This document shows, piece after piece, positions 21,621-30,595 of a stretch of 64,000 bases of DNA. The stretch comes from Tsukamurella pulmonis. Lineage in GTDB: Bacteria; Actinomycetota; Actinomycetes; Mycobacteriales; Mycobacteriaceae. The stretch spans positions 1,240,001 through 1,304,000 of the forward strand of contig NZ_FNLF01000002.1 in assembly GCF_900103175.1 (NCBI RefSeq), written 5' to 3'. The notes under the pieces are model-generated. The model searched no databases and had not been told where the DNA came from. It was given only the letters and a program-made list of their open reading frames with translations. A program made the translations under genes and the position numbers. Every line of letters begins with the position of its first letter. Within the stretch, counting starts at the first letter, position 1.

Positions 21621-22016
21621 TCAGAGCGTTGCGGTCGCGAGCAGCCGGCCGGCGGTCTCCGCGAGCTCGAACGGGTCGAGCGGGTGGCTGACCCAGGCGT
21701 CGGCCTGGGACCAGCGTGCCAACCAGCCGTCGGCGGTGCGGGCCGTGACGACCAGCAGCGGCGGGCACGGTTCGATCTCGTCGCGCACCTGCCGGGCCAG
21801 TCCCATCCCGCCCGCCGGGGCCGCCTCGCCGTCGAGGACCACGAGCGCGACGCCGCCCCCGTCGAGCCGGGCGAGGACCGCGGGCGCGGTCGCCGCCTCG
21901 AGGGTCGTGATGGGGGGTCTGTCCGGCGCGGGACGGGTGCCCAGGGCCGCGATGATCTCCGCGCGGTGCCGCGCGTTGGAGCTGTAGACGAGGACGAGCG
22001 GGGCTGCGCCGGTCAT
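21621..22016 (-). CDS. Receiver-like protein, Rv3143 type
   Basis: 131 residues resembling a response-regulator receiver domain without an output domain. LVLVYSSNARHRAEIIAALG begins the fold, VALVVLDGEAAPAGGMGLARQVRDE holds the central Asp (LDGE, the phospho-acceptor position), and VVTARTADGWLARWSQADAWVSHPLDPFELAE completes it. It closely resembles Rv3143 of M. tuberculosis, which likewise sits upstream of nuoA. The acidic pocket residues at the N-terminus are replaced (VYSSN), so ordinary phosphorylation is doubtful. A role connected with complex I expression or assembly is inferred from position only. Confidence 0.82.
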   Translation of the reverse strand: MTGAAPLVLVYSSNARHRAEIIAALGTRPAPDRPPITTLEAATAPAVLARLDGGGVALVVLDGEAAPAGGMGLARQVRDEIEPCPPLLVVTARTADGWLARWSQADAWVSHPLDPFELAETAGRLLATATL

Positions 22017-22044
22017 GGTCCCCACGATAGGGACGACGCCCGGG

Positions 22045-23028
22045 TTACGAAGCGGTTTGCGGGTAGTGCCGCGCGGCCACGTCGGGGTGCGCGCGCAACC
22101 TGCTCTTCCAGGCGTTCTCGCCGTAGGTGGCGAAGATCGGGTTGTCCGGGTCGACGGTGACGCCCGTGCGCAGCTCCGGCGGCAGGGGCAGGTGCGGCAT
22201 CCGGGCGGTGACGGCGGGATTGAAGAAGTACGGCACGGAGATCCGGTCCGCGCCCGTGCGGCGGTTGCGCACACGGTGTTCGGTGGCGCGCAGGTAGCCG
22301 TCCGCCCCGACCTCGAGCATCTCGCCGATGTTGACGATGAACGCGCCGCGCAGCGGTGGGACGTCCACCCAGCCGTCGGCGCCCGGGGGTCGCACCTGCA
22401 GGCCCTCCGATGCGGGGTCCACGAGCAACAGGGTCAGCACGCCCGAGTCCTTGTGCGCGCCCACGCCCTGTTCGGAGTCGGTGCCCGCGGGGTAGCGCAC
22501 GACCTTGATCAGGGTGGCCGGCTCCGTCGCGAAGGCCTCGTCGAAGACGTGCGGATCGGCGCCCAGGGACCGCGCCCAGGAGCGGAGCAGGGTCAGGGAG
22601 ATGCGCGAGAGGTCCGCGTCCCAGCGCTCCATGACCTCCCGCAGCTCCGGGAGCGACGCGGGCCACTGGTTCGGGCCGAGCAGGTTCAGGTAGTCGGGCG
22701 CGTCCGGGTCCTCGCCCGACGGTGGCGGGTCATCCCGCCCCAGATCGATCTGTTCGCGCCAGTCGACCGCGCCGCGGGTGAGCTCGCCGCCGAGCCGGGT
22801 GTAGCCGCGGAAGTGCGGCGAATTGCTCATGGCGATGCCGTCCTTCTCGGCCTGCGGCAGCGCGAAGAAGGCGCGGGCCACGGCGAGCACCTCGTCGATC
22901 CGCTCGGGCGGGAGCCCGTGGCCGGTCAGGTAGAAGAAGCCCACGTCGTGCGCTGCAGCGCGGACGGCACCGTCGAACCGCGCGGGTTCGGTGTCGAGGA
23001 GGCCGAGGTCGAGCACCGGGATGGGCAT
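22045..23028 (-). CDS. 2-oxoglutarate/Fe(II) oxygenase, isopenicillin N synthase-like
   Basis: 327 residues. The N-terminal DIOX_N segment (IPVLDLGLLDTEPARFDGAVRAAAHDVGFFYLTGHGLP) and the C-terminal catalytic barrel are present. Iron ligands read as GAHKDSGVLTLL (HxD) and ATEHRVRN (distal His), and the co-substrate Arg as DRISVPYFFNP (RxS). The family oxidises varied small molecules with 2-oxoglutarate and oxygen; the substrate is unknown. It is probably cytosolic and lies alone between nuo and eno. ATG at 23028 is chosen because the conserved MPIPVLDL opening begins there. Confidence 0.88.
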   Translation of the reverse strand: MPIPVLDLGLLDTEPARFDGAVRAAAHDVGFFYLTGHGLPPERIDEVLAVARAFFALPQAEKDGIAMSNSPHFRGYTRLGGELTRGAVDWREQIDLGRDDPPPSGEDPDAPDYLNLLGPNQWPASLPELREVMERWDADLSRISLTLLRSWARSLGADPHVFDEAFATEPATLIKVVRYPAGTDSEQGVGAHKDSGVLTLLLVDPASEGLQVRPPGADGWVDVPPLRGAFIVNIGEMLEVGADGYLRATEHRVRNRRTGADRISVPYFFNPAVTARMPHLPLPPELRTGVTVDPDNPIFATYGENAWKSRLRAHPDVAARHYPQTAS

Positions 23029-23062
23029 GACCGCAGGGTAGCGCCGAGGGGCGGCGGTATGA

Positions 23063-24463
<1,401 letters not shown>

Positions 24464-24502
24464 CCGCAGTAGTACATCGAGAGTCGAAGGAGCACAGCCG
24501 AA

Positions 24503-24922
24503 GTGAGCAGTAGGTCCCGCCTCGTGCGCAGCCCGTCGGGCGGTGGCGCCCGCGCGGAGGGTCGGAGCGCGGGGCGGACCGTCGTGCTGTTCCTCGTGCT
24601 GTGCGTCCTCGCCCTCACCCTCGCCGTGCCGGTGCGGACCTACATGTCCGAGCAGGCGCGCGAGGAGAAAGTGGCGGCCGAGCACGCCCAGTTGCTCGCC
24701 GACATCGCGCGGCTCGAGGACCAGAAGCGGCTGCAGGACGATCCGGAGTACATCAAGGCGGAGGCCCGGATCCGGCTGCAGTACGTGATGCCGGGGGAGA
24801 CGCCGTACCGGGTGCAGACGCCGGGGGCCCCGAAGCCCACGCCGGAGCAGATCGAGGCCGAGCAGGCCAAGCAGAACCCCTGGTACACCAATGTCTGGCG
24901 CACGATCGCGGTGCCGCACTGA
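24503..24922 (+). CDS. ftsB: FtsB/DivIC-family septum protein (Rv1024 type)
   Basis: 139 residues. A basic N-terminal tail is followed by one membrane helix (residues 25-45, RTVVLFLVLCVLALTLAVPVRTYM) and an extracytoplasmic coiled coil (QAREEKVAAEHAQLLADIARLEDQKRLQDDPEYIKAEARIRLQYVMPGE), the FtsB/DivIC layout. The family joins FtsL and FtsQ in the divisome. The Pro/Gln-rich end ends NPWYTNVWRTIAV. GTG start at 24503 with GAAGGAG upstream; the stop overlaps the next ATG as TGATG. Confidence 0.88.
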   Translation: MSSRSRLVRSPSGGGARAEGRSAGRTVVLFLVLCVLALTLAVPVRTYMSEQAREEKVAAEHAQLLADIARLEDQKRLQDDPEYIKAEARIRLQYVMPGETPYRVQTPGAPKPTPEQIEAEQAKQNPWYTNVWRTIAVPH

Positions 24923-25446
24923 TGAGTGACGCAGTCGACCAGGCGGACCTGGACCGTGTCGCCGCGCAGCTGGGGCGCGCCCCGCGCGGCGTCCTCGCCA
25001 TCGCGTACCGCACCCCCGACGGTGAACCCGCCGTGGTCAAGACCGCGCCGCGGTTGCCCGACGGGACGCCGTTCCCCACGCTCTACTACCTGACGGACCC
25101 GCGGCTCACCGCCGAGGCCAGCCGCCAGGAGAGCGCCGGCGTCATGCGGGAGATGGAGGCGCTGCTCGCCTCCGACGAATCGATCGCCGAGAACTACCGC
25201 GCGGCGCACCGGCACTACCTCGAATCCCGCAACGCCCTAGAGGATCTCGGGACCGACTTCACCGGCGGCGGCATGCCGGACCGCGTGAAGTGCCTGCACG
25301 TGCTCATCGCCTACGCCCTCGCCGAGGGGCCGGGCGTCGTCCGCCTGGGCGACGAGGCCGTCGCGCTCGCCGCCGCGGCCGGCTTGCGCGGCAGCGCGAT
25401 CCCCGCCGACTGGCCGGAGCCGCAGTTCCCCTGGGGTGGTGAGTGA
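24922..25446 (+). CDS. DUF501 protein (Rv1025 type)
   Basis: 174 residues. The DUF501 family is recognised from RAPRGVLAIAYRTPDGEPAVVKTAPRLPDGTPFPTLYYLTDPRL and GMPDRVKCLHVLIAYALAEGPGVVRLGDEAV. Function is unknown, but the gene is fixed between the ftsB-like gene and ppx across actinobacteria, here with overlaps at both ends (TGATG and GTGA), so it is translated with them. No membrane segment or signal peptide is visible. Confidence 0.88.
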   Translation: MSDAVDQADLDRVAAQLGRAPRGVLAIAYRTPDGEPAVVKTAPRLPDGTPFPTLYYLTDPRLTAEASRQESAGVMREMEALLASDESIAENYRAAHRHYLESRNALEDLGTDFTGGGMPDRVKCLHVLIAYALAEGPGVVRLGDEAVALAAAAGLRGSAIPADWPEPQFPWGGE

Positions 25447-26405
25447 GTCCCCTGGTCGTCGCGGCGATCGACTGCGGTACCAACAGCATCCGCCTGTACG
25501 TCGCCCGCGCCACCGAGGCGGGGCTGGTGGAGCTGCACCGCGAGATGCGGATCGTCCGGCTCGGCCAGGGGGTCGACGCGACCGGTGAGTTCGCCGCCGA
25601 GGCGCTCGAGCGGGTGCGAGTCGCCCTCGACGACTACGTCGCCACGGCGAGGGAACTCGGTGCCACCCGCGTGCGCATGGTCGCCACCTCCGCCGCCCGC
25701 GACGTCGCCAACCGCGACGTCTTCTTCGCCCTGACGGAGGCCGCGCTGGCCGCGATCACGCCCGGTGCCCGCGCCGAGGTGATCGCCGGAACCGAGGAGG
25801 CCGAGCTCTCCTACCTCGGCGCGACCGTCGGCCTCGCGGCGGCCGACCCGACCCTCGTCGTGGACCTCGGCGGTGGCTCCACCGAACTCGTCGTCGGCTC
25901 GGACGGCGCCGTCGCGCACGCCTTCTCGGCCGATATCGGCTGCGTCCGGATCACCGAGCGCGCGCTGCACTCCGACCCGCCGACCGCGGCCGAGATCGCG
26001 ACGGCGACCGGTCACATCGACGCCGCCCTCGACGAGGCGACCGGCGTCGTCCCGCTCGACGGGGTGCGGACCTGGATCGGCGTGGCCGGCACCTTCACCA
26101 CGCTCGCCGCGCTGGCGCACGGCCTCTCCGAGTACGACCCCGCCCTGATCCACGGCTCGCGGGTGCCGCTCGACGACCTGACCGCGCTGTGCCACCGGCT
26201 CCTCGGCATGACCTCCGCCGAGCGCCTCGCCCTGGGGCCCATGCATCCCGGCCGCGCCGACGTCATCGGCGGCGGCGCGCTGGTGGCGCTGCGGCTGGCC
26301 GCGCGCCTCGGCGCCGTCGGCGTGACCGAACTGGTGGTCTCCGAACACGACATCCTCGACGGTGTGGCCATGGGGCTCGCCGCCGTACCCGTCGCCGGGA
26401 ATTAA
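25443..26405 (+). CDS. ppx2: Exopolyphosphatase, Ppx/GppA family (Ppx2 type)
   Basis: 320 residues, the short actinobacterial form without the HD domain. The ASKHA ATP/phosphate loops are AAIDCGTNSIRLYV near the start, ATSAARDVANRD in the middle and LVVDLGGGSTELVVG near residue 140; the gatekeeping glutamate lies in AGTEEAELSYLG. Family members hydrolyse polyphosphate or pppGpp; the M. tuberculosis counterpart is Rv1026. The GTG start overlaps the DUF501 stop. Confidence 0.93.
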   Translation: MSPLVVAAIDCGTNSIRLYVARATEAGLVELHREMRIVRLGQGVDATGEFAAEALERVRVALDDYVATARELGATRVRMVATSAARDVANRDVFFALTEAALAAITPGARAEVIAGTEEAELSYLGATVGLAAADPTLVVDLGGGSTELVVGSDGAVAHAFSADIGCVRITERALHSDPPTAAEIATATGHIDAALDEATGVVPLDGVRTWIGVAGTFTTLAALAHGLSEYDPALIHGSRVPLDDLTALCHRLLGMTSAERLALGPMHPGRADVIGGGALVALRLAARLGAVGVTELVVSEHDILDGVAMGLAAVPVAGN

Positions 26406-26494
26406 CGCACTGTTGACGAATTGACAGCCTCTCGGCAGCGCGCGAAGAGGTTTCGTCGCCTAACGTTACGGGCGTACGGCGAAGGGAGTCGGAA

Positions 26495-26776
26495 ATGAAG
26501 AACGTTGCTGCAGAGGGCGTCATCGTGGTGCTGGACGGCACGGACGCGACCGCCCGGATGGTGAGTGACCTCGCGTGTTCCGGAACCCGCGTGACCGCGG
26601 TGGGATCGAACTTCCGCGACGTGGTCTCGGTTCTGTCGGGCGATGTCTACGCCCTGGTCGCGGATCTCACCGATCCGGAGCAGTGGGAGACGGCGGTACG
26701 TCGCGCGGAGGCGCGCCACGGCACCGTCGCCGAGGTGCTCGATCCGGCCGGCCTGCTGGCCGCCCGCGCCGCCTGA
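26495..26776 (+). CDS. Small Rossmann-like protein of unknown function
   Basis: 93 residues, not recognised. It reads as an isolated beta-alpha-beta unit: VIVVLDGTDATARMVSDLACSGTRVTAVGSNFRDVVSVL followed by VYALVADLTDPEQWETAVRRAEARHG, the last part resembling the second half of a short-chain dehydrogenase N-terminus (ADLTDPEQWETAV). There is no glycine-rich nucleotide loop and no catalytic Tyr-Lys, so it is not an enzyme of that class. It has its own ribosome site (GAAGGGAG) and ends at a strong terminator. Confidence 0.65.
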   Translation: MKNVAAEGVIVVLDGTDATARMVSDLACSGTRVTAVGSNFRDVVSVLSGDVYALVADLTDPEQWETAVRRAEARHGTVAEVLDPAGLLAARAA

Positions 26777-26779
26777 CAC

Positions 26780-26810
26780 CGGTGCGGCCGGGACCGGCCC
26801 GGCCGCACCG
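26780..26810. terminator. Bidirectional stem-loop terminator
   Basis: A perfect 13-bp GC-rich stem, beginning CGGTGCGGCCGGG, with a 5-base loop lies between the convergent stops of the 93-residue gene (26776) and the guanidinium exporter gene (26819). There is no U-tract, which is usual in high-GC actinobacteria. Confidence 0.75.
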
Positions 26811-26818
26811 ATGCGAGG

Positions 26819-27133
26819 TCAGTGCGCGAGCTTGAGCCCGACGACCCCGCCCACGATGGCGATGATGCAGACGATCTTGATCAGCGAGGTGGTCTCCTCG
26901 CCGGTCGCCATCGCGTAGACGACGGTCAGTGTGGCGCCGATGCCGACCCAGACCGCGTACGCGGTGCCCGTCGGCAGATCCCGCATGGCGTAGGCCAGCC
27001 CGGCCATGCTGGCGACCAGGGCGACGCCGAAGACGATCGACGGGGTGAGCTTGGAGAAGCCCTCGGACTTACCGAGTGCGGTGGCCCAGACGGCTTCGAG
27101 CACACCGGAGATGATCAGAACGATCCATGCCAT
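26819..27133 (-). CDS. gdx: SMR-family guanidinium exporter (Gdx/SugE)
   Basis: 104 residues with four membrane helices, the small multidrug resistance size. The essential membrane glutamate is Glu13 in GVLEAVWATALGKSEGF, and the GKSEGFSKLTPS loop, with MRDLPTGTAYAVWVGIGA, is characteristic of the SugE/Gdx branch that exports guanidinium in exchange for protons rather than the EmrE branch. The start ATG at 27133 has GAGGAGG eight bases upstream. A guanidine-III riboswitch in the leader supports the substrate assignment strongly. Confidence 0.92.
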   Translation of the reverse strand: MAWIVLIISGVLEAVWATALGKSEGFSKLTPSIVFGVALVASMAGLAYAMRDLPTGTAYAVWVGIGATLTVVYAMATGEETTSLIKIVCIIAIVGGVVGLKLAH

Positions 27134-27138
27134 GATGC

Positions 27139-27154
27139 GAACCTCCTCAGGTTC
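27139..27154 (-). promoter_or_regulatory. Hairpin covering the gdx ribosome site
   Basis: On the minus strand GAACCT-GAGG-AGGTTC forms a perfect 6-bp stem with a 4-base loop; the ribosome site GAGGAGG occupies the loop and 3' arm. It shares its first base with the end of the riboswitch, so the two folds compete or stack. This is the likely expression platform. Confidence 0.7.
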
Positions 27155-27196
27155 ACACCGTCTTTTCGCTCGCCGGGTACGGTGCGCCTCGTCCGG
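27154..27196 (-). ncRNA. Guanidine-III (ykkC-III) riboswitch
   Basis: Read on the minus strand, the leader contains CCGGACGAGG, then GCACCGTACCCGG, a short variable loop, and AAGACGGTG, in the order and spacing of the guanidine-III class as I know it from the Thermobifida example. CCGG pairs with CCGG and GCACCG with the later CGGTGT, giving the H-type pseudoknot. It ends 21 bases upstream of the gdx start and directly abuts a hairpin that covers the ribosome site, so ligand binding probably frees translation. Confidence 0.88.
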
Positions 27197-27285
27197 ATGT
27201 CTTTCGCGACGCACCCGAGATTACCGGACCCCGTGCGAGGGGCAAGGCCTGGTGACGCATCTGACCCGCGCACTACTGTGGGCGC

Positions 27286-27867
27286 ATGACGCGCGAACTG
27301 GTGTACACGGGCTTCATCACGCTCGACGGCGTGGCCGACTCGCCCGGCGGGACCGTCGAGGGCCATCGCAGCGGCGGCTGGGTCGCGCGGCACGACTTCC
27401 TCCCGGAGGCCTTCTCGCTCAAGGGCGAGGAACTGGGGGAGACCACCGCGCTGCTGTTCGGCCGGCGCAGCTACGAGGCGTTCGGCGCGGTGTGGCCGCA
27501 GTCCGAGGACCATGCGGCCTACCACGACCTGCCGAAGTACATCGCGTCCAGCACGATCGGCGAGGGCGACCTCGTCGAGGGCTGGGGCGACACCACGATC
27601 CTGCGGTCCACGCAGGACGTCGCCGCGCTGAAACAGACCGACGGCGGCTCGATCTTCATCCACGGCAGTGCGGAGCTCGCCCGCAACCTCGCCGACGCCG
27701 GACTGATCGACCGGTACAACCTCCTCGTCTTCCCGTACCTTCTCGGCGCGGGCAAGAGCATCTTCGGGCGCGCGGATCGCGAGGCCACCGCGCTGCGCCT
27801 GCGCGAATCGCAGGCCTACCCCAACGGCGTGCTCAAGGTGATCTACGACGTGATGCACGAACACTGA
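27286..27867 (+). CDS. RibD C-terminal/dihydrofolate reductase-like protein
   Basis: 193 residues of the RibD_C (YyaP/DHFR-like) family. The fold begins LVYTGFITLDGVADSPGG, continues with LLFGRRSYEAFGAVWP and ends with GGSIFIHGSAELARNLADAGLIDRYNLLVFPYLLGAGKSIFG, all family hallmarks of the NADPH-binding reductase fold. Substrate unknown; members are stand-alone reductases in the cytosol. The leader region to its left is shared with the divergent gdx riboswitch. Confidence 0.88.
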   Translation: MTRELVYTGFITLDGVADSPGGTVEGHRSGGWVARHDFLPEAFSLKGEELGETTALLFGRRSYEAFGAVWPQSEDHAAYHDLPKYIASSTIGEGDLVEGWGDTTILRSTQDVAALKQTDGGSIFIHGSAELARNLADAGLIDRYNLLVFPYLLGAGKSIFGRADREATALRLRESQAYPNGVLKVIYDVMHEH

Positions 27868-27927
27868 TGAGCCCAGCCCCCGTTGCGGGAACTTGCGCCT
27901 CACGCCAGCGTCCGTAACGTCGGGGAC

Positions 27928-28905
27928 ATGTCCGATCTAGCTCTTCCCTTCAGTGTGTCGGGGCAGCAGTGGCTGATCCACAAACCGTTGGAGATCGGCC
28001 TGTACGTCGTCCTGGCGGTGGTCCTGCGCTACGTGCTGCACCGCGCGATCGACCGGCTCGTCCGCGGCAACCGGCGCGACGACGCCTCTCCGCCACGGCG
28101 ATTCGGGCTCGGCAGGCTGAGCAGTCGGTTCAGCGGCACCCGGCTGTCGACGGTGCGTCGACGCACTGTCGACGATCCCGCGAAGATGCAGCGCGACCGC
28201 GAGGCCCGGGCCCGACGGGCGCAGCGGGCCGAGACGATCGGCTCGGTGCTCAAGTCCGCGGTCTCGTTCCTGGTGCTGATCTGGGTGGTCATCCAGTCGC
28301 TGGCCATCCTCGGCGTGAACGTCGCGCCGCTGATCGCCTCCGCCGGCGTCGTGGGCGTGGCCCTGGGCTTCGGCGCGCAGAACCTGGTGCGCGACTTCAT
28401 CTCCGGCATCTTCATGCTGATCGAGGACCAGTACGGCGTCGGCGACGTCGTCGACCTCGGCGAGGTGACCGGCACCGTCGAGACGGTGGGTATGCGGATC
28501 ACGACGGTGCGCGACGTGCAGGGCACGCTCTGGTACGTCCGCAACGGGGAGATCATGCGGGTCGCCAACTTCAGTCAGGACTACGCGGTGGCGTTCCTGC
28601 AACTGCCCATCTCGTACTCCGCCGACGTCGACCTCGCCTGCCGCGTCGCCCTCGAGGCGGCCCTGGAGGCGGTGGGTGAGGAGCCGCTCTCCGACGACGT
28701 GCTCGGCTCCCCGGACATGCTGGGCGTCGACGGTGCCACCGCCGACCGGGTCAGCATCCGCCTGACGGTGCGGGTGCGTGCGAACCGGCAATGGGCCGTC
28801 GAGCGCGAGCTGCGCCGCAGGATCCTGCGCGCCTTCGACGAGCACGACATCGCCCCGCCGTACCGCAGTGGACTGCCGGTGGCGGCCGTCGCGGCGGCGG
28901 AGTAG
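27928..28905 (+). CDS. MscS-family mechanosensitive channel
   Basis: About 325 residues. One N-terminal helix (residues 15-40) is followed by a basic loop, a helix at about 105-125 and the pore helix (PLIASAGVVGVALGFGAQNLVRDFISGIFMLIEDQYGVGDVV), the MscS signature. The beta domain (GEVTGTVETVGMRITTVRDVQGTLWYVRNGEIMRVANFS) and C-terminal alpha/beta domain follow. It releases solutes under hypo-osmotic shock. The ATG at 27928 is preferred to an in-frame TTG at 27883, which lies in a likely promoter region. Confidence 0.92.
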   Translation: MSDLALPFSVSGQQWLIHKPLEIGLYVVLAVVLRYVLHRAIDRLVRGNRRDDASPPRRFGLGRLSSRFSGTRLSTVRRRTVDDPAKMQRDREARARRAQRAETIGSVLKSAVSFLVLIWVVIQSLAILGVNVAPLIASAGVVGVALGFGAQNLVRDFISGIFMLIEDQYGVGDVVDLGEVTGTVETVGMRITTVRDVQGTLWYVRNGEIMRVANFSQDYAVAFLQLPISYSADVDLACRVALEAALEAVGEEPLSDDVLGSPDMLGVDGATADRVSIRLTVRVRANRQWAVERELRRRILRAFDEHDIAPPYRSGLPVAAVAAAE

Positions 28906-28912
28906 CCGCGGG

Positions 28913-29287
28913 TCACACGGGCCGGATCGCGCGGTGCTCCGCGCACTGCCAGCAGTCGTAGGCGGTCTCCGCGTCCGGGACGTCGTTCGCGGCGCCGCAC
29001 CGAGGGCAGGTGAATCGCCGCCTGCCCTCGGCGACCGGTCGCACGTCGTTCGACCCGGCCGGGACCGGCCGTCCGCGGAACTCGCGCGGGGCGATCAGCG
29101 CGAAGCCGGGACCGAGCGGGCCGAGGAAGAAGAACGTCACGAAGAAGAACGCTGCGATACTGCGGCCGCGGTGTTCGGCGATCATCGCCGCGACCGTCGC
29201 GCTGATGAACCACACGGCGACGAGCACGACCAGCGTCGTGGTGGTCAGTGTCGCGAAAGCGGCGTCGACGTCGTCGGTGACTTCCAT
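28913..29287 (-). CDS. Membrane protein with C-terminal zinc ribbon
   Basis: 124 residues, not recognised by name. Two hydrophobic helices (about residues 17-36 and 44-62, the latter with IAAFFFVTFFFLGPLGPGFALI) precede a cytoplasmic tail ending in a four-cysteine ribbon: FTCPRCGAANDVPDAETAYDCWQC. Such tails bind zinc and often act in protein contacts. It is convergent with the MscS gene (7 bases apart) and divergent from the next RibD-like gene. Confidence 0.75.
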   Translation of the reverse strand: MEVTDDVDAAFATLTTTTLVVLVAVWFISATVAAMIAEHRGRSIAAFFFVTFFFLGPLGPGFALIAPREFRGRPVPAGSNDVRPVAEGRRRFTCPRCGAANDVPDAETAYDCWQCAEHRAIRPV

Positions 29288-29403
29288 GTCTCCTCCTCCA
29301 GGCCCTCTGTCGAGGAATCTTCGCGCGCAGTCCTCCCGTCCGGACGGAAACGGTGGACAATGCAGGTGATCGAGAAGTCGACGACGAGGTGGGTGAAGCG
29401 CCG

Positions 29404-29970
29404 ATGCGCAGCGTGACCTATTCCCTGAGCACGTCGGCGGACGGATACATCACCAGCCCGGACGGTTCCCTGGACTGGGGCGCCCCCGACAAGGAGGTGT
29501 TCCGGTTCGCGACCGACGAGGTGCGCGGGCTCGCGGTGCACCTGATGGGGCGGCGGCTCTACGAGACGATGCTCTACTGGGAGGACGCGGAGGAGACGCA
29601 GCCGCTCGACGATGATGAGCGCGTCTTCGCCCGGGTGTGGAACGCGCTGCCGAAGGTGGTCTTCTCCACGACGCTCACCGAGGTCCGAGGAGCGAACACC
29701 CGGCTCGCGGCCGGCGGTCTCGGTGACGAGATCGCCCGGCTGCGTGCCGAACCGGGGGAGGGGAACATCGGTGTCGGCGGTGCCGGGCTGGCCGCCGAGG
29801 CCGCTCGGATCGGGGCACTCGACGAGTACCGCGTGCGGGTGTATCCGGTCCTACTCGGCGGCGGGATCCCCTACTTCCCGCAGCACGGCGTGACCACCGC
29901 GCTCGAGCGAATCGGTGGTCGGTCCTTCGAGTGCGGCGTGGACTTCGTTCACTACCGCGTCCTGCACTGA
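29404..29970 (+). CDS. RibD C-terminal/dihydrofolate reductase-like protein
   Basis: 188 residues, a second member of the family found at 27286 but from a different branch. It shows VTYSLSTSADGYITSPDGSLDW at the start, VHLMGRRLYETMLYWE, VVFSTTLTEVRGANTRLA, NIGVGGAGLAAEAARIGALDEYRVRVYPVLLGGGIPYFP and the terminal FECGVDFVHYRV. The reductase substrate is unknown. ATG at 29404 is chosen because the conserved beta strand starts there; an upstream GTG-type start would add 17 non-conserved residues. Confidence 0.88.
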   Translation: MRSVTYSLSTSADGYITSPDGSLDWGAPDKEVFRFATDEVRGLAVHLMGRRLYETMLYWEDAEETQPLDDDERVFARVWNALPKVVFSTTLTEVRGANTRLAAGGLGDEIARLRAEPGEGNIGVGGAGLAAEAARIGALDEYRVRVYPVLLGGGIPYFPQHGVTTALERIGGRSFECGVDFVHYRVLH

Positions 29971-30020
29971 TCTCAGCGATCTTCCGCCGACGAAGCTGGC
30001 GTCGAGAGCCGGGCGCGGGG

Positions 30021-30422
30021 TCAGACGGCGATGAGGAGCAGCCAAGCGAAACAGATCAGAAGGGCGAAGCCGGACAGGATCATCCCCGCGATCGCTGCGC
30101 CCTTCGGCGGTCTGGTCATGCCGATTCCGGAGAGCAGCAGACCGATGGGCGCCAGGAGCCAGGCGATCAATCAGATCACGGGGATGAACGAGAAGAGCAA
30201 CGCGGTGAAGCCGATGACCAGACCTGCCACACCGGCGGAGTTGCTGGGGGCGGCCACCTGGGTCACCACGATCTGGTGGGGAGTGAAGCCGTATTGGATC
30301 GGCGTCGGGTATCCCCGTGGAGGTTGTCCGGGGGCGTAGTAGGGCGGGGGCGCGTAGGGGCCGGATTCGAGCGGAGAACGCTGGGTGTGCGGTGATCCTG
30401 GGTGTTGGTCGGGGTTGGTCAT
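30021..30422 (-). pseudogene. DUF4190-like membrane protein interrupted by an in-frame TGA
   Basis: The ATG at 30422 (MTNPDQHPGSPHTQRS, GGAG ribosome site) opens a Pro/Tyr-rich tail and a first membrane helix (GVAGLVIGFTALLFSFIPVI), then meets TGA at 30171-30173. The same frame continues with LIAWLLAPIGLLLSGIGMTRPP and GAAIAGMILSGFALLICFAWLLLIAV to a stop at 30021. Together these give the usual DUF4190 layout of disordered N-terminus plus helices, with no frameshift. So one nonsense change has truncated the protein, or the base is a sequencing error. The truncated 83-residue product could still insert in the membrane. Confidence 0.75.
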
Positions 30423-30595
30423 CGGTGCTCCGGTCATGATCAAAGCGTGTGAACAGAGCGTCGAGTGGGCGACGCTGAGCCGACTGGGGGTGGGTGAAGG
30501 CGCTTCGGTCGCGCAATCCTATGCGGACGAACGGGTTTGATTGCTCGGTTTCGCAACACCTCGGTCGCGCGCGGAGGTGGGCGCTCTGCGATCGG

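Noticed and set aside
26406-26494. TTGACA at 26421 as a -35 element for the 93-residue gene
   Set aside because: No -10 match lies 16-19 bases downstream, so the promoter could not be placed.
27134-27285. A mini-ykkC (guanidine-II) element upstream of gdx
   Set aside because: The paired ACGR-loop hairpins are missing; the sequence matches the guanidine-III class instead.
27868-27927. GGGAAC...GTCC as a SigE/SigH-type promoter before the MscS gene
   Set aside because: The -35-like GGAAC is present but the -10 does not match GTT at the right distance.
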